The position numbers and the translations under genes were made by a program. A stretch of 64,000 nt of DNA, taken from assembly GCA_963724665.1 (NCBI GenBank), contig CAVRVH010000007.1, positions 124,001 through 188,000 on the forward strand, read 5' to 3'. The notes beneath the pieces were generated by a model, which was given only the letters and a program-made list of their open reading frames with translations, was not told the origin of the DNA and ran no database searches. This document shows, piece after piece, positions 17,290 through 26,705 of the stretch; the first letter of the stretch is position 1; the number at the start of each line of letters is the position of its first letter. The stretch is from DASUPK01 sp963724665 (GTDB lineage Bacteria; Actinomycetota; Thermoleophilia; Solirubrobacterales; 70-9).

Positions 17290-18309
17290 GGTCCTGGTGG
17301 CCGGAGCGTCCGGGTACGCCGGAGCGCTCGCGGCGGAGCTGATTCGCAAGCACCCGAGCCTGGAGCTCGCGCGCGTCACCGCGCGGACGGACGCGGGCAA
17401 GAGGCTCAGCGAGCTCTACCCGCTGTACGGGGTGGACCTCGTGCTCGACGAGCCGGCGGCTGAGGACGGGACGGACGTCGACGCCGCGATCGTCGCCTAT
17501 CCACATGGGGCCGCAGCGCCGGTCGTCGCTGCGCTGCGCGGACAGGGGACGAAGGTCGTCGACCTATCCGCGGACTTTCGGCTGCACGACCTCGACACCT
17601 ACGGCCGCTGGTACGGCGAGCACGGCGCGCCGCAGCTGCTCGATGAGGCGGTCTACGGCCTGACCGAGCTGCATCGCGAGGCGATCGCCAGTGCCGACCT
17701 CGTCGCCAACCCGGGCTGCTACCCGACCGCCAGCATCCTCGCGCTGGCGCCCCTCGCGGCCGAGGGCCTGATCGAGGATGTCGTGATCGACGCCAAGTCC
17801 GGCGTCTCGGGGGCTGGGCGTGCCGCCGAGGAGGAGATGGCCGTCGTCAAGGAGACCGACGACACGAAGCCGTACAAGGTCTCCGGCCATCGCCACACAC
17901 CTGAGATCGCGCAAGAGCTCGGGGCCTTGGGCCGGGCATCGACGAACGGCGAACGGCTGACTACCAACAAAGTCGACTTGACCTTCGTCCCCACCTGATG
18001 CCCTACGACCAGGGCGAGCTGGTCAGCTGCTACGTGCGCACCTCCGAGCCGATCGACGCCGCCGGGATGCTCTCGCTCTACGAGGACCGCTACGGGAATG
18101 AGCCGTTCGTCGAGGTGACCTCCGAGCCGCCGGGCGTCAGCGGCGTTCGCGGGACCAACCTCTGCCGGATACATCTGGCTCAGAACGAGGCGTCGGGCCG
18201 GGCGATGGCCTTCGCCTCGATCGACAACCTCTGGAAGGGCGCGGCCTCCCAGGCGATCCAGAACCTCAACCTGATGCTCGGGTTGCCCGAGGGCGAGGGG
18301 ATTTCATGA
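17282..18309 (+). pseudogene. argC: N-acetyl-gamma-glutamyl-phosphate reductase, single frameshift
   Basis: The GTG at 17282 begins RVLVAGASGYAGALAAELI (NADP-binding). The active-site cysteine lies in VANPGCYPTASIL and a conserved histidine in KVSGHRHTPEI. At VDLTFVPT the frame hits TGA (17996-17998). The remaining family sequence (MPYDQGELVSCYVRT to the end, including NLWKGAASQAIQNLN) continues one frame over from 17998. The conserved string would be VPHLMPYDQG, so one C is missing from the C4 run 17989-17992. ArgC makes acetylglutamate semialdehyde. It overlaps pheT by 8 nt. Confidence 0.85.
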
Positions 18310-19473
18310 GCCACGCCACGCAGACGTTCTTTCGCTCGCGCTGGGTGACACCGCCGCCGGAGTTCGAGCAGCTCGATCCGGCCGAGCTCGCACCGGGCTT
18401 CCGGGCGGCCGGTGTGGCATGCGGGCTGAAGGGCGGCGGTGAAACCGACGTCGGCGTGCTGGCCTGCGATGCCGAAGAGGTGCGCTCCGCCCTGGCGCTC
18501 ACCCGGAATGCTGCCGCCGCCGCGCCCGTTCGGGTCTGCCGGCAGGAGTGCGACGCCGGCGCGCTGCGCGCCGTCGCGGTCAACTCGGGCAACGCCAACG
18601 CGGCGACCGGAGATCAGGGCTACCGGGACGCGCTGGCGATGCGGGACGCGGCGGCCGAGGCCCTCGGGGTCGAGCCGCGCACCGTGGCGGTGGCGGAGAC
18701 CGGCACGATCGGCGTTCCACTCGACATCGAGGCCGTCACCGACCGGGGTCCGCGAGGCGGTTCAGGGCCTCTCCGCGAGCGGCGGCGAGGACTTCTCCCA
18801 GGCGATCATGACCACTGACCGCGGCCCAAAGCGCTGCGCGATCCGCGCCGGCGAGGTGACGGTCTCGGCCCAGGCCAAGGGGGCGGGAATGATCGAGCCG
18901 GGCTTCGCGACGATGCTCTGCTTCGTCCAGACCGATGCCGTGATCAAGGACCCCGACAAGGCGCTGCGCTCATCCCTGGCGGATTCGATGGAGCGGATCA
19001 CCGTCGACGGGCAGATGAGCACCAACGACACGGTCCTGCTCCAGGCGACCGGTTCGTCCGGCGCGGCGATGCCGAGGGGATTGCTGGAGGCGGTGCTGCT
19101 CCAGCTTGCGCTTGAAATCGTCGCCGACGGTGAGGGCGCGACCCGTGTGGGCCGAGCCGGCGTCACTGGAGCCAAGAGCGCGGCGGAGGCCGAGAGGGTT
19201 GCCAGGGCAATCGCCAACTCTCCGCTCGTCAAGACCGCGCTGTTCGGGCGAGACTCCAACTGGGGCCGGATCGCCCAGGCCGCCGGGATGGCGCTGGCGG
19301 GGGAGGAGCTCGAGGAGCTGGGGCCCGACAGGATTCAGGCCGCGGAGCTCGCCTCCGAGGGGCCCGAGGCGGAGCTGTCGATCAACCTCGGCCGCGGCAA
19401 GGCGAGCGCCCACGTCTACTTCAGTGACCTGACCCACGACTACATCCGGATCAATGCGGAGTACACGACATGA
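18306..19473 (+). pseudogene. argJ: Bifunctional glutamate/ornithine acetyltransferase, single frameshift
   Basis: The first frame (from ATG 18306) carries VAVNSGNANAATG and the autocleavage region VAETGTIGVPLD, then loses register at 18744-18748 (CCGGGG). From there the next frame continues as VREAVQGLSASGGEDFSQAI through MTTDRGPKR and GRDSNWGRIAQAAG to the C-terminus HDYIRINAEYTT. One extra base fits the family sequence (expected DGVREA). ArgJ recycles the acetyl group between ornithine and glutamate. It overlaps argC and argB by ATGA junctions. Confidence 0.85.
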
Positions 19474-20309
19474 CTTCGTCCGTCGAGACCCTCCTCGAAG
19501 CGCTGCCCTACATCCGGGAGTTCCACGGCCGCACGATCGTCATCAAGTACGGCGGCGCCGCGATGCGGGACGAGGAGCTACGCGAGGCCTTCGCGCGTGA
19601 CGTCGTCCTCCTCAAGTACGTCGGGATGAACCCGATCATCGTGCACGGCGGCGGCCCGGAGATCACGCACTACATGGAGCGGATGGGGATGGAGGTCAAG
19701 TTCGTCGAGGGCCTGCGCGTCTCCGACGCGGAGACCGTCGAGGTCGCCAAGATGGTGCTGCTCGGCAAGATCAACTCGGACATCCTGACCCGGCTCAACC
19801 GCCACGGCCAGCCGGCGGTCGGGCTGGGCGGCGAGGACGGATCGCTCTTCGAGGTTCGGCCGGTCGGGCAGACGGCGGAGGTCGGATTCGTCGGCGAGAT
19901 CGAGAAGGTGAACGTCGACGTGATCGAGCACATCGCCGAGGACTACATCCCGGTGATCGCCTCCGTCGGCACCGATCGCGAGGGGGCGTCCTACAACATC
20001 AACGCCGACGAGGCGGCGGGCAAGGTCGCTGGCGCGATGCCGGCCCACAAGGCGATCTTCCTGACGGACGTGGACGGCTGGTTGCGGGATCCGGATGACT
20101 CGGAGTCCCGCATCTCGCAGGCCACCGCCGACGAGGTCAGAGCGGAGCTCGACGGCATCGAGGGCGGGATGCGGCCCAAGCTTCAGGCCTGTGTTGATGC
20201 GATCGCGGGCGGGGTGGAGGCAACGCATATCGTCGACGGCCGCCAGCCGCACAGCCTGCTGCTCGAGCTCTTCACTGACGCCGGAATCGGCACCAAGATC
20301 ACCGCGTGA
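19470..20309 (+). CDS. argB: Acetylglutamate kinase
   Basis: A 279-residue amino-acid kinase. TIVIKYGGAAM is the phosphate-binding strand, NPIIVHGGGPEITHYMERMG the substrate site, and YNINADEAAGKVAGAMPAHK with FLTDVDGWL the nucleotide pocket. It phosphorylates N-acetylglutamate. It is intact and tightly overlapped on both sides within the arg operon. An N-terminal helix before the first strand is the kind seen in arginine-sensitive enzymes, but sensitivity cannot be read directly. Confidence 0.96.
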   Translation: MTSSVETLLEALPYIREFHGRTIVIKYGGAAMRDEELREAFARDVVLLKYVGMNPIIVHGGGPEITHYMERMGMEVKFVEGLRVSDAETVEVAKMVLLGKINSDILTRLNRHGQPAVGLGGEDGSLFEVRPVGQTAEVGFVGEIEKVNVDVIEHIAEDYIPVIASVGTDREGASYNINADEAAGKVAGAMPAHKAIFLTDVDGWLRDPDDSESRISQATADEVRAELDGIEGGMRPKLQACVDAIAGGVEATHIVDGRQPHSLLLELFTDAGIGTKITA

Positions 20310-21505
20310 AGCTCGCCGAGCTCCAGGAGCTGGAGTCCCGCTGGGTCATGCAGACCTACCCGCGCGCGCCAGTCGAGCTCGTGCGGGGGGAGGGCGCGCG
20401 CGTCTGGGACTCCGATGGCAACGAATACCTCGACTTCCTCGCCGGCATCTCGGTCTGCTCGGTCGGGCACTGCCATCCCGCGGTGGTCGATGCGGTGCGC
20501 GAGCAGGTCGGAATCCTGACGCACACGTCCAACCTCTACCTGACCGAGGGCGGTGTGCGGCTGGCCCAGCGCCTCTGCGAGTCGAGCCTCGGCGGTAAGG
20601 CGTTCCTCTGCAACTCGGGCACGGAGGCGAACGAGTGCGCGATCAAGCTCGTCCGCAAGCACGCGCACGGCCGCGGCATCGCGGAGCCCGAGATCGTCGT
20701 CCTGGAGGGCGCCTTTCACGGCCGGACGATGGGATCCGTGTCGGCGACGCCCGGACTCTCGACCAACGAGAGCTTCGCGCCCTACCTGCCCGGCTTTCTG
20801 CCCGTGCCACGGGACGACCCCGATGCGCTCCGCGCGGCGATCGGCGAGCGTACGGCGGCCGTCCTGCTCGAGCCGATCCAAGGGGAAACCGGCGTCCACG
20901 TGATCGGCGACGAGGTGATCGCCGAGGCTCGCGAGGCCTGCGATGAGGCCGGCGCTCTGCTCGTCTTCGACGAGATCCAGACCGGCATGGGCCGGACCGG
21001 CTCGCTCTGGGCCTACGAGCAGCTGTCGGTGAGGCCCGACGTCATGACCACGGCCAAGGCGCTGGGGGGAGGGCTGCCGGTCGGCGCCTGCGTGACGAGC
21101 GTCGAGACGGCGGAGGTGCTCGAGCGAGGGGACCACGGCTCAACCTTCGCCGGCGGCCCCCTGATCGCCGCCGCATCGCTGGCCGCGTTCGAGGTGATCG
21201 ACGACCCCGAGCTCCTACGAGGCGTGCGGGAGCTCGGCGCAAGGCTGCGGGCCGGCCTTGAGGGGATCGACGGCATTGCCGAGGTTCGCGGCCGCGGCCT
21301 GATGCTCGGCGCTCGCCTGGAGGGCATCGATGCAAAAGAGGCAGCTTCCAGGGCGCTCGCCGAGGGACTGATAGTCAACCCGATCGGCGAGGACACGCTG
21401 CGCTTCCTGCCGCCCCTGGTGATCGGCGAGGCAGAAGTCGACGAGGCGCTTGGGATTCTGGGCGAGAGCCTTGGCTGGCTAACGCTTCAGGAGGACCGCT
21501 CCTGA
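20306..21505 (+). CDS. argD: Acetylornithine aminotransferase
   Basis: A 399-residue class III PLP transaminase. GEGARVWDSDGNEYLDFLAG opens the fold, FLCNSGTEANECAIKL binds the cofactor phosphate, LLVFDEIQTGMGRTG contains the PLP-contacting Asp, and TTAKALGGGLPVGA carries the Schiff-base lysine. It converts acetylglutamate semialdehyde to acetylornithine. GTG start, overlapping argB (GTGA). Its 3' end overlaps the convergent glycosidase-like gene by 27 nt. Confidence 0.95.
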   Translation: MKLAELQELESRWVMQTYPRAPVELVRGEGARVWDSDGNEYLDFLAGISVCSVGHCHPAVVDAVREQVGILTHTSNLYLTEGGVRLAQRLCESSLGGKAFLCNSGTEANECAIKLVRKHAHGRGIAEPEIVVLEGAFHGRTMGSVSATPGLSTNESFAPYLPGFLPVPRDDPDALRAAIGERTAAVLLEPIQGETGVHVIGDEVIAEAREACDEAGALLVFDEIQTGMGRTGSLWAYEQLSVRPDVMTTAKALGGGLPVGACVTSVETAEVLERGDHGSTFAGGPLIAAASLAAFEVIDDPELLRGVRELGARLRAGLEGIDGIAEVRGRGLMLGARLEGIDAKEAASRALAEGLIVNPIGEDTLRFLPPLVIGEAEVDEALGILGESLGWLTLQEDRS

Positions 21506-22750
21506 CGCTGGCTGGAGCGAAATGGTGGTCAACGCGCCGGGTTGGGATATTCGCCGGTAGGTGTCTCCAAGGGGAATATTCAGCTGAGCCGGTTGGCCGG
21601 GCTCATCGGTGAGTACGAGGCCATTGGCAAAATCGCGCCGCCATAGACCATGCCACCGGTAGCGGTTCCCCTGTGACATGCCGAGGTCGGTTTGCCACGC
21701 CGGAGACCAGTTGTCAGGGGCTGCCCGATAGTCGGATGCGATCGCGTCGTTATTCGCCTTCACGAGATAGAAGGAAGCCATCTCATACTCCTGGCTGGTG
21801 GCATCGCTGACATTTGGCTCGTCGATCACTGACTTTCCACGAGCGTGGAGCCAGTCGATGTGTGACAGGAGGGCTTCGTAGGTCCCGCTGGTGGGGGCGC
21901 CGCTGGCCGGATCGAAGCCCCGCTCGACCTCAATTGCGTCGGCGGAATCGACTTCATCCTGAACGCGCGGATCCGCCTCGTTGGCCGGTTGTGCATTGTG
22001 TTCGATCACCGCAGTCGGCAATGCGGCGCGAATGGCTTGGGTGAAGTTCACCAGGTAGCGCTCCCAATTCAGCCCCGTCATCGGCCGGTCGGTTCTTGGG
22101 TCAATCGGCCGCTGAAAATGCTGGGACGCGTCGCTCACGCTTATGGAAATGTCCATATTGACGTCGTCCACGAAGATCCCTGCGTAGCCCTTCGCCAGGG
22201 TGTTCTGGGCCTGCGAGACCCACCAGGCGCGGAATCCCGGGCTGCCGATGTCGGCGGCGTATTGCGGGCAGCTCGAGCCGTCGCAGCCCGAGGGGATGTA
22301 GAGAGCTTGGCCCTGCGAGTCGCGCAGCACCCAGTCGGGATGCTGCCGCATGACCGACTGGTCAAGCGACGCGTCCCTATAGAGGGCATAGAGGTCCCGG
22401 TAGAAGTCGCTGGGCGGCGCCCAGGAGAGGGCCTGGTCAAAGAACGGCGAATAGCCGCGCATCCGCGAGTAGGTCTGGCTCATCCACTGGCGCTGAGTCG
22501 GCGTCGCCCCGAGGACCAGCGTGTCGAAATCCCGAGTCACATTGAGAATGAACTTGAACCGGCCGTTGGTCGGGGGCTGGGAGAGCGTGGTGGAGGAGCC
22601 GTAGTTCGTTCCGTTGGCCGTGCCCGCGTTCAAGGTCGCGGTGGTGGCCGTCATGTTGCTCGCCGGCGTCGTCTTTCCACTGCAGCCCGAAAGGACGGCA
22701 ATGAATCCGAGGGCAACCAATGGGATGAGGATCCGGACTGGCCGGGGCAC
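21479..22750 (-). CDS. Lipoprotein, putative glycoside hydrolase (GHL15-like TIM barrel)
   Basis: A 423-residue protein with a lipoprotein signal (lipobox VLSGC) and a Thr/Ser/Asn-rich linker to about residue 60. A single catalytic-type domain follows with RQWMSQTYSRMRGYSPFFDQ, YIPSGCDGSSCPQYAADIG, YAGIFVDDVNMD and EVERGFDP. The FVDDVN strand-end aspartates resemble the catalytic region of putative glycoside hydrolases of the GHL15/DUF type; activity is inferred only. A paralogue at 27859-29634 is very close in protein and DNA. It lies at the edge of the polysaccharide locus and probably trims or binds the polymer at the cell surface. Confidence 0.65.
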   Translation of the reverse strand: MPRPVRILIPLVALGFIAVLSGCSGKTTPASNMTATTATLNAGTANGTNYGSSTTLSQPPTNGRFKFILNVTRDFDTLVLGATPTQRQWMSQTYSRMRGYSPFFDQALSWAPPSDFYRDLYALYRDASLDQSVMRQHPDWVLRDSQGQALYIPSGCDGSSCPQYAADIGSPGFRAWWVSQAQNTLAKGYAGIFVDDVNMDISISVSDASQHFQRPIDPRTDRPMTGLNWERYLVNFTQAIRAALPTAVIEHNAQPANEADPRVQDEVDSADAIEVERGFDPASGAPTSGTYEALLSHIDWLHARGKSVIDEPNVSDATSQEYEMASFYLVKANNDAIASDYRAAPDNWSPAWQTDLGMSQGNRYRWHGLWRRDFANGLVLTDEPGQPAQLNIPLGDTYRRISQPGALTTISLQPASGAVLLKR

Positions 22751-22831
22751 GACGCCCGTGACCTTACGGCGGTGGAGTGACTCGAGGCAATTCGCAGTTC
22801 CGGGTGGGTACGGTGCCGTTCTCCGCCAGGT

Positions 22832-22848
22832 GCTCGGCTACGATCGCC
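22832..22848 (+). promoter_or_regulatory. Promoter repeat copy 1 (GCTCGGCTACGATCGCC)
   Basis: This 17-bp string recurs exactly at 23148-23164. Its TACGAT (22839-22844) lies 7 nt before a GTG start and acts as a -10 candidate. Confidence 0.5.
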
Positions 22849-22851
22849 GCC

Positions 22852-23115
22852 GTGAACACGCGCGCCCGCTGGACCGTCGGAATCCTGGTCGCCCTGGTCA
22901 TCGGCCTCGCCGTCGGCCTGATCGTCGTGATCGGTGACGGCGACAACAAGAATGCGAGCACGACTGTCCCGATCGAGTCGATCTCGACACCGACCACGTC
23001 GCCCACCACCACGTCCCAGACCACGACGCAGTCGACCACCACGAATCAGAGCGGTGGCACCCCCGCGCCGGGGAGCACGACCAAGACCACACCGGGCGGA
23101 ACCGGGGGCCTCTGA
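22852..23115 (+). CDS. Small membrane-anchored Thr/Ser-rich protein
   Basis: An 87-residue protein with a short basic N-terminus, one transmembrane segment (VGILVALVIGLAVGLIVVIG) and a low-complexity tail of Thr, Ser, Pro and Gly. The tail would lie outside the membrane and may be glycosylated. The GTG at 22852, 7 nt after TACGAT, is preferred to the ATG at 22777, because only the shorter form puts the helix at the N-terminus. No family is recognised. It opens the rightward polysaccharide operon. Confidence 0.55.
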   Translation: MNTRARWTVGILVALVIGLAVGLIVVIGDGDNKNASTTVPIESISTPTTSPTTTSQTTTQSTTTNQSGGTPAPGSTTKTTPGGTGGL

Positions 23116-23147
23116 GGCGGTAGCGGTCCATCAGGTGACCGCTGCTG

Positions 23148-23164
23148 GCTCGGCTACGATCGCC
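23148..23164 (+). promoter_or_regulatory. Promoter repeat copy 2 (GCTCGGCTACGATCGCC)
   Basis: Identical to 22832-22848, 316 bp away. TACGAT at 23155-23160 lies 9 nt before the ATG of the next gene. Confidence 0.5.
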
Positions 23165-23169
23165 CGGCG

Positions 23170-25197
23170 ATGGGGGAGACGACCACAAGCAGTCCCCCGG
23201 AGACACCTGGCCAGGGGTCGGCTGCGAAGCCGAGGGTTCTCTTCATCCAGCCCTTCGCGGGAAAGGGCGGGTCGGAAAACGTCCTTCTGCGGATTCTCGA
23301 ATCCATGGACGACCGGTTCGAGACGTCCGTGCTTCTGTTGCAGCGCGGTTCCCTGGCCGATGAGATCGAGGCCATGGGATTGCACACAGAGATCTATTCC
23401 CTTCCGGGCAAGCGCTCCGTTCCAGCCTTTCCGGTCGCCGCCCGGAACCTCGCCGCCAGGCTCCGCGATCAGGGCATCTCGGTGATCCATGCCAACGGGA
23501 CAAAGGCCGCTCTGCTCGGTGGCTTCCTGGCGCCCCATCTGGGTGTGCCTCTGCTCTGGATGAAACACGGTCACGACTTCGATTGGTGGGCACCCAGGCT
23601 GATCGGCCCTCGCTGCGACCGGATCGTCTGTGTCTCGAACGCGGTCGCCACACACTTCCCGGCAGAACTACGGGAGCGTGTCTCGGTGATCTACCCGGGC
23701 GTCTCGCTCCTGCCCGTGGACGAGGGCGCATCCAAGACGCGTCCTCAGGTGGTCTGCGTCGGCCGGCTTGACCCCAAGAAGGGGATCGCGACGCTGATCC
23801 AGGCAATCGACGTGCTGCGCCGCCGAGGAACGTATGCCGAGCTCGACGTGGTCGGGCCGCCGAATCCAAAGTCGCCGCGCTATGAGACCCGGCTTAGACG
23901 CCTGGTCGAGAAGCTCTCGCTTGAGGACCGGGTCCGGCTGCGGGGTTGGGTCGACGACCTTGATGCCGTCTACCGCGAGTCCAGGGTGGTTGCACTGGCC
24001 AGCCGCTCGCTGGTCCCGGGACGAGCCGCCGAGGGGACTCCCCTGACCCTCCTCGAGGGTATGAACCACAGTCGGCCGGTGGTGGCTCCGCAGGAGGACG
24101 GCATCCAGGAGATCGTCGGGGACGGCGGCACGCTGGTCTCGGACGGCGATCCCGCCGGGTACGCGGATGTGCTCGCTCCCTACCTGGTCGACGCCTCGCT
24201 GGCGGAGAGGGTCGGCCAAGCCGCGCATCGCAGGGTGGAGGAATCGTTCACGGTCGACCAGATGACCTCCAAGCTCGAGGACGTGTACTCGGAGCTGTTG
24301 GCGCTGCGCGAAGCCGAACCTGCGGTCCGATTCAAGGATTCCGTCGCGGCTCGAAACGGCGACCTCAGTGTGCCCAGAGTCGCTGTCGTGATTCCCTGCT
24401 TCAACGACGCAGAGTTCGTCAGGCAGGCGGTGGAGTCAGTGAGAGAGGCGGAACCCGTTGAGCTCGTGGTCGTCGACGATGCCTCGACGGACCCGAGCAC
24501 CCAGGCCGAGATGGACGCCCTCGAGGCCGAAGGTGTCCGTGTGCTGCGCCACGAAAAGAACCAGGGCCTGAGCGGCGCCCGGATGACCGGCGTGAACGCA
24601 ACCAAAGCGCCGTACGTCTTCCCGCTGGATTCCGACGACATGGCCATCCCGGGCGCGCTGGGCAAGATGGCCAACAAGCTCGACTCGACGCCGTGGGCGG
24701 CTGTGGCCTTCGGCGACTACCTCGAGTTCGGCGGCAAGCAGCTGATCCGGGCCGTACCCGAGCGCATTGACCCGTATCGACTGGCATATACCAACGAATA
24801 CCCGGCCCTGTCCATGTTCCGGCGCGAGGCTCTCGAGCAGGTCGGAGGCTGGACCGCGAGAGGGATGTATGAGGACTGGGACCTGTGGATGACCCTGGCG
24901 GAGGGTGGATACGAAGGGGTGTACATGGGCCCGCCGATGCTGACCTACAAGCGGCGGGTGCACCGAGGCAGGCTGGGCTTGCAGCTTCGAGCCGATCACC
25001 CGGAGGTCTACAGGGGACTGAGGCGGCGCCATCCAAAGCTCTTCGGGAACCTCAGGCTGGCGAGGCGGGAGTCCGATATGAGCCGTATGAGGAAGGCGCT
25101 CTATCCGGTCGTCTACGGCGGTCGGCCGCGGCTGCCCGGTGAGGCGGCGCTGAAGGCACTCCTCGACCGCATAGGCATCTGGACGCTGAAGCGTTGA
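23170..25197 (+). CDS. Fused GT4-GT2 bifunctional glycosyltransferase
   Basis: A 675-residue protein with two complete transferases. Residues about 20-385 form a GT4 (GT-B) enzyme: FAGKGGSENVLLRIL, SVIHANGTKAALL, CVGRLDPKKGIATLIQA and the donor-site region EGTPLTLLEGMNHSRPVV. After a linker, residues about 400-640 form a GT2 (GT-A) enzyme: VAVVIPCFNDAEFV, DDASTDPST, FPLDSDD and a GMYEDWDLWM acceptor motif. Two successive sugar additions by one chain are likely. The next gene starts inside its stop (TTGA). Confidence 0.88.
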   Translation: MGETTTSSPPETPGQGSAAKPRVLFIQPFAGKGGSENVLLRILESMDDRFETSVLLLQRGSLADEIEAMGLHTEIYSLPGKRSVPAFPVAARNLAARLRDQGISVIHANGTKAALLGGFLAPHLGVPLLWMKHGHDFDWWAPRLIGPRCDRIVCVSNAVATHFPAELRERVSVIYPGVSLLPVDEGASKTRPQVVCVGRLDPKKGIATLIQAIDVLRRRGTYAELDVVGPPNPKSPRYETRLRRLVEKLSLEDRVRLRGWVDDLDAVYRESRVVALASRSLVPGRAAEGTPLTLLEGMNHSRPVVAPQEDGIQEIVGDGGTLVSDGDPAGYADVLAPYLVDASLAERVGQAAHRRVEESFTVDQMTSKLEDVYSELLALREAEPAVRFKDSVAARNGDLSVPRVAVVIPCFNDAEFVRQAVESVREAEPVELVVVDDASTDPSTQAEMDALEAEGVRVLRHEKNQGLSGARMTGVNATKAPYVFPLDSDDMAIPGALGKMANKLDSTPWAAVAFGDYLEFGGKQLIRAVPERIDPYRLAYTNEYPALSMFRREALEQVGGWTARGMYEDWDLWMTLAEGGYEGVYMGPPMLTYKRRVHRGRLGLQLRADHPEVYRGLRRRHPKLFGNLRLARRESDMSRMRKALYPVVYGGRPRLPGEAALKALLDRIGIWTLKR

Positions 25198-26705
25198 TCG
25201 GGACGGAAAAGCCAACCGCTGAGGGGCCTACGCAGGGCGAATACAGGTCCTCACGGACGATCGCCCGGAACACCATCGCACGCGGTGCGGGCGAGATCGC
25301 GGCCAAGGTTGGCTCGCTCGCCTTCTACGCCGTCATGGCGCGCAAGTTGGGCGCGAGCGACTTCGGAAGCTTCATCTTCGCCCTCTCGCTGAGCTCGGTG
25401 GTCCTGATGGCGGCCGGATTCGGGATGGACGCACTGATGACTCGCGAGATCGCGAAGGATCGCGAGTCGGTCCACACGCTGCTCAGCAACGTGATGGTCC
25501 TGAAGGCGTCCATGTTGTTCGCCCTGATCGGCGTTCTCGCGGCCGTTGCGGTGATCGGTCCCTACGACTCGGCCACGCGGATCGCCGTGGTGGTGGTCGG
25601 GACCGGGGTGGCGATCGAGATGTTGAGCACGACGATGCACGCCGTGGTCCAGGGGTTTGAGCGCATGGAGGTGGGCGCGATTGGCCTCGTCGCCCAGAGG
25701 ACCGTAACCGCGGTCGTCGGGATCCTCGTGCTCCTGGGGGGCGGGGGGCTGATCCCGGCCGCATTCGTCTTCCTTGGAGGGTCGATCGTCGGATACCTCG
25801 TCACCTGGTTCTACATGCGCAGGGTCGTCCGCCCGGAGTTCCGGCCCGACCGCTCCCAGTTCATGAACGTGCTCAAGATCGCCGCCCCGATCGGCGTCGC
25901 GAGCCTGATGTTCACGGTGCTTCTCCGACTCGACGCGACGCTGATCTCCTTCTTCACCCATGGCGACCAGACGCAGGTGGCGCACTACGGAGCCGCCTAC
26001 CGCCTGATCGACGCCACCATGTTCGTGCCGTGGGCGTTCGGCGCCGCGATGCTCCCGTGGCTTTCGCGCCAGGACCAGGGCGACACAAGGCTGCTCGCTC
26101 GCGGATCGGCGGTCGGTCTGAAGCTGCTCACAGCGTTTCTCCTGCCGATCGGTGTGGGGTACGTGGTTTTCGCACCGACCCTGATCAACATCATCTACGG
26201 GCCCTCATTCAGCGAGGCCGTCGTCCCGCTGCGCCTGCTGGGGATGATGACGGTGCTCTACGCGATCAACGCCTACGCGAGTTCTGTGCTGATCGCCCGC
26301 CACCGTCCGGGAGTGTTCGCGCGTGGAATCGCCGTGGTTCTGGTGCTCAACCTGGTCCTGAACGTATTGCTGATCCCGCCCCACGGCGCCAACGGCGCCG
26401 CCTTCGCCGCGATCGTCTCCGGCACGCTCCTCGCCGGTTACAGCGTCTGGCACGTCCGCGCTGCCGTGGGGGGCTTCTCGCTGCCGCGGGCGCTGGCCGG
26501 CCCGGTGATCGGTGGCGTCGTGCTCGCGGCCTTCGTATTGCTCACCAACCTGCCCTTCCTCACATCAGCGATCCTCGCGACCGCGCTCTACGTCGTCGTG
26601 CTGCTCGCCTTCGAGCGCATCCTGTTCTCGGACGATCTCGAACTGATCACCCGGATCATCCGGAGTGGAAGGGGTCCCAAGCAGCCTGTCGGCGGGACGG
26701 CCTGA
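25194..26705 (+). CDS. Polysaccharide flippase (Wzx/MurJ-like, MOP superfamily)
   Basis: A 503-residue polytopic membrane protein with about 12-14 hydrophobic segments and the MOP pattern: RNTIARGAGEIAAKVGSLAF at the N-terminus, a conserved GFGMDALMTREIAKD loop, and RLLGMMTVLYAINAYAS in the second half. It should move polyprenyl-linked oligosaccharide across the membrane. The TTG start overlaps the TGA of the fused glycosyltransferase. If the next gene uses its GTG at 26665, the two overlap by 41 nt. Confidence 0.85.
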   Translation: MIGTEKPTAEGPTQGEYRSSRTIARNTIARGAGEIAAKVGSLAFYAVMARKLGASDFGSFIFALSLSSVVLMAAGFGMDALMTREIAKDRESVHTLLSNVMVLKASMLFALIGVLAAVAVIGPYDSATRIAVVVVGTGVAIEMLSTTMHAVVQGFERMEVGAIGLVAQRTVTAVVGILVLLGGGGLIPAAFVFLGGSIVGYLVTWFYMRRVVRPEFRPDRSQFMNVLKIAAPIGVASLMFTVLLRLDATLISFFTHGDQTQVAHYGAAYRLIDATMFVPWAFGAAMLPWLSRQDQGDTRLLARGSAVGLKLLTAFLLPIGVGYVVFAPTLINIIYGPSFSEAVVPLRLLGMMTVLYAINAYASSVLIARHRPGVFARGIAVVLVLNLVLNVLLIPPHGANGAAFAAIVSGTLLAGYSVWHVRAAVGGFSLPRALAGPVIGGVVLAAFVLLTNLPFLTSAILATALYVVVLLAFERILFSDDLELITRIIRSGRGPKQPVGGTA

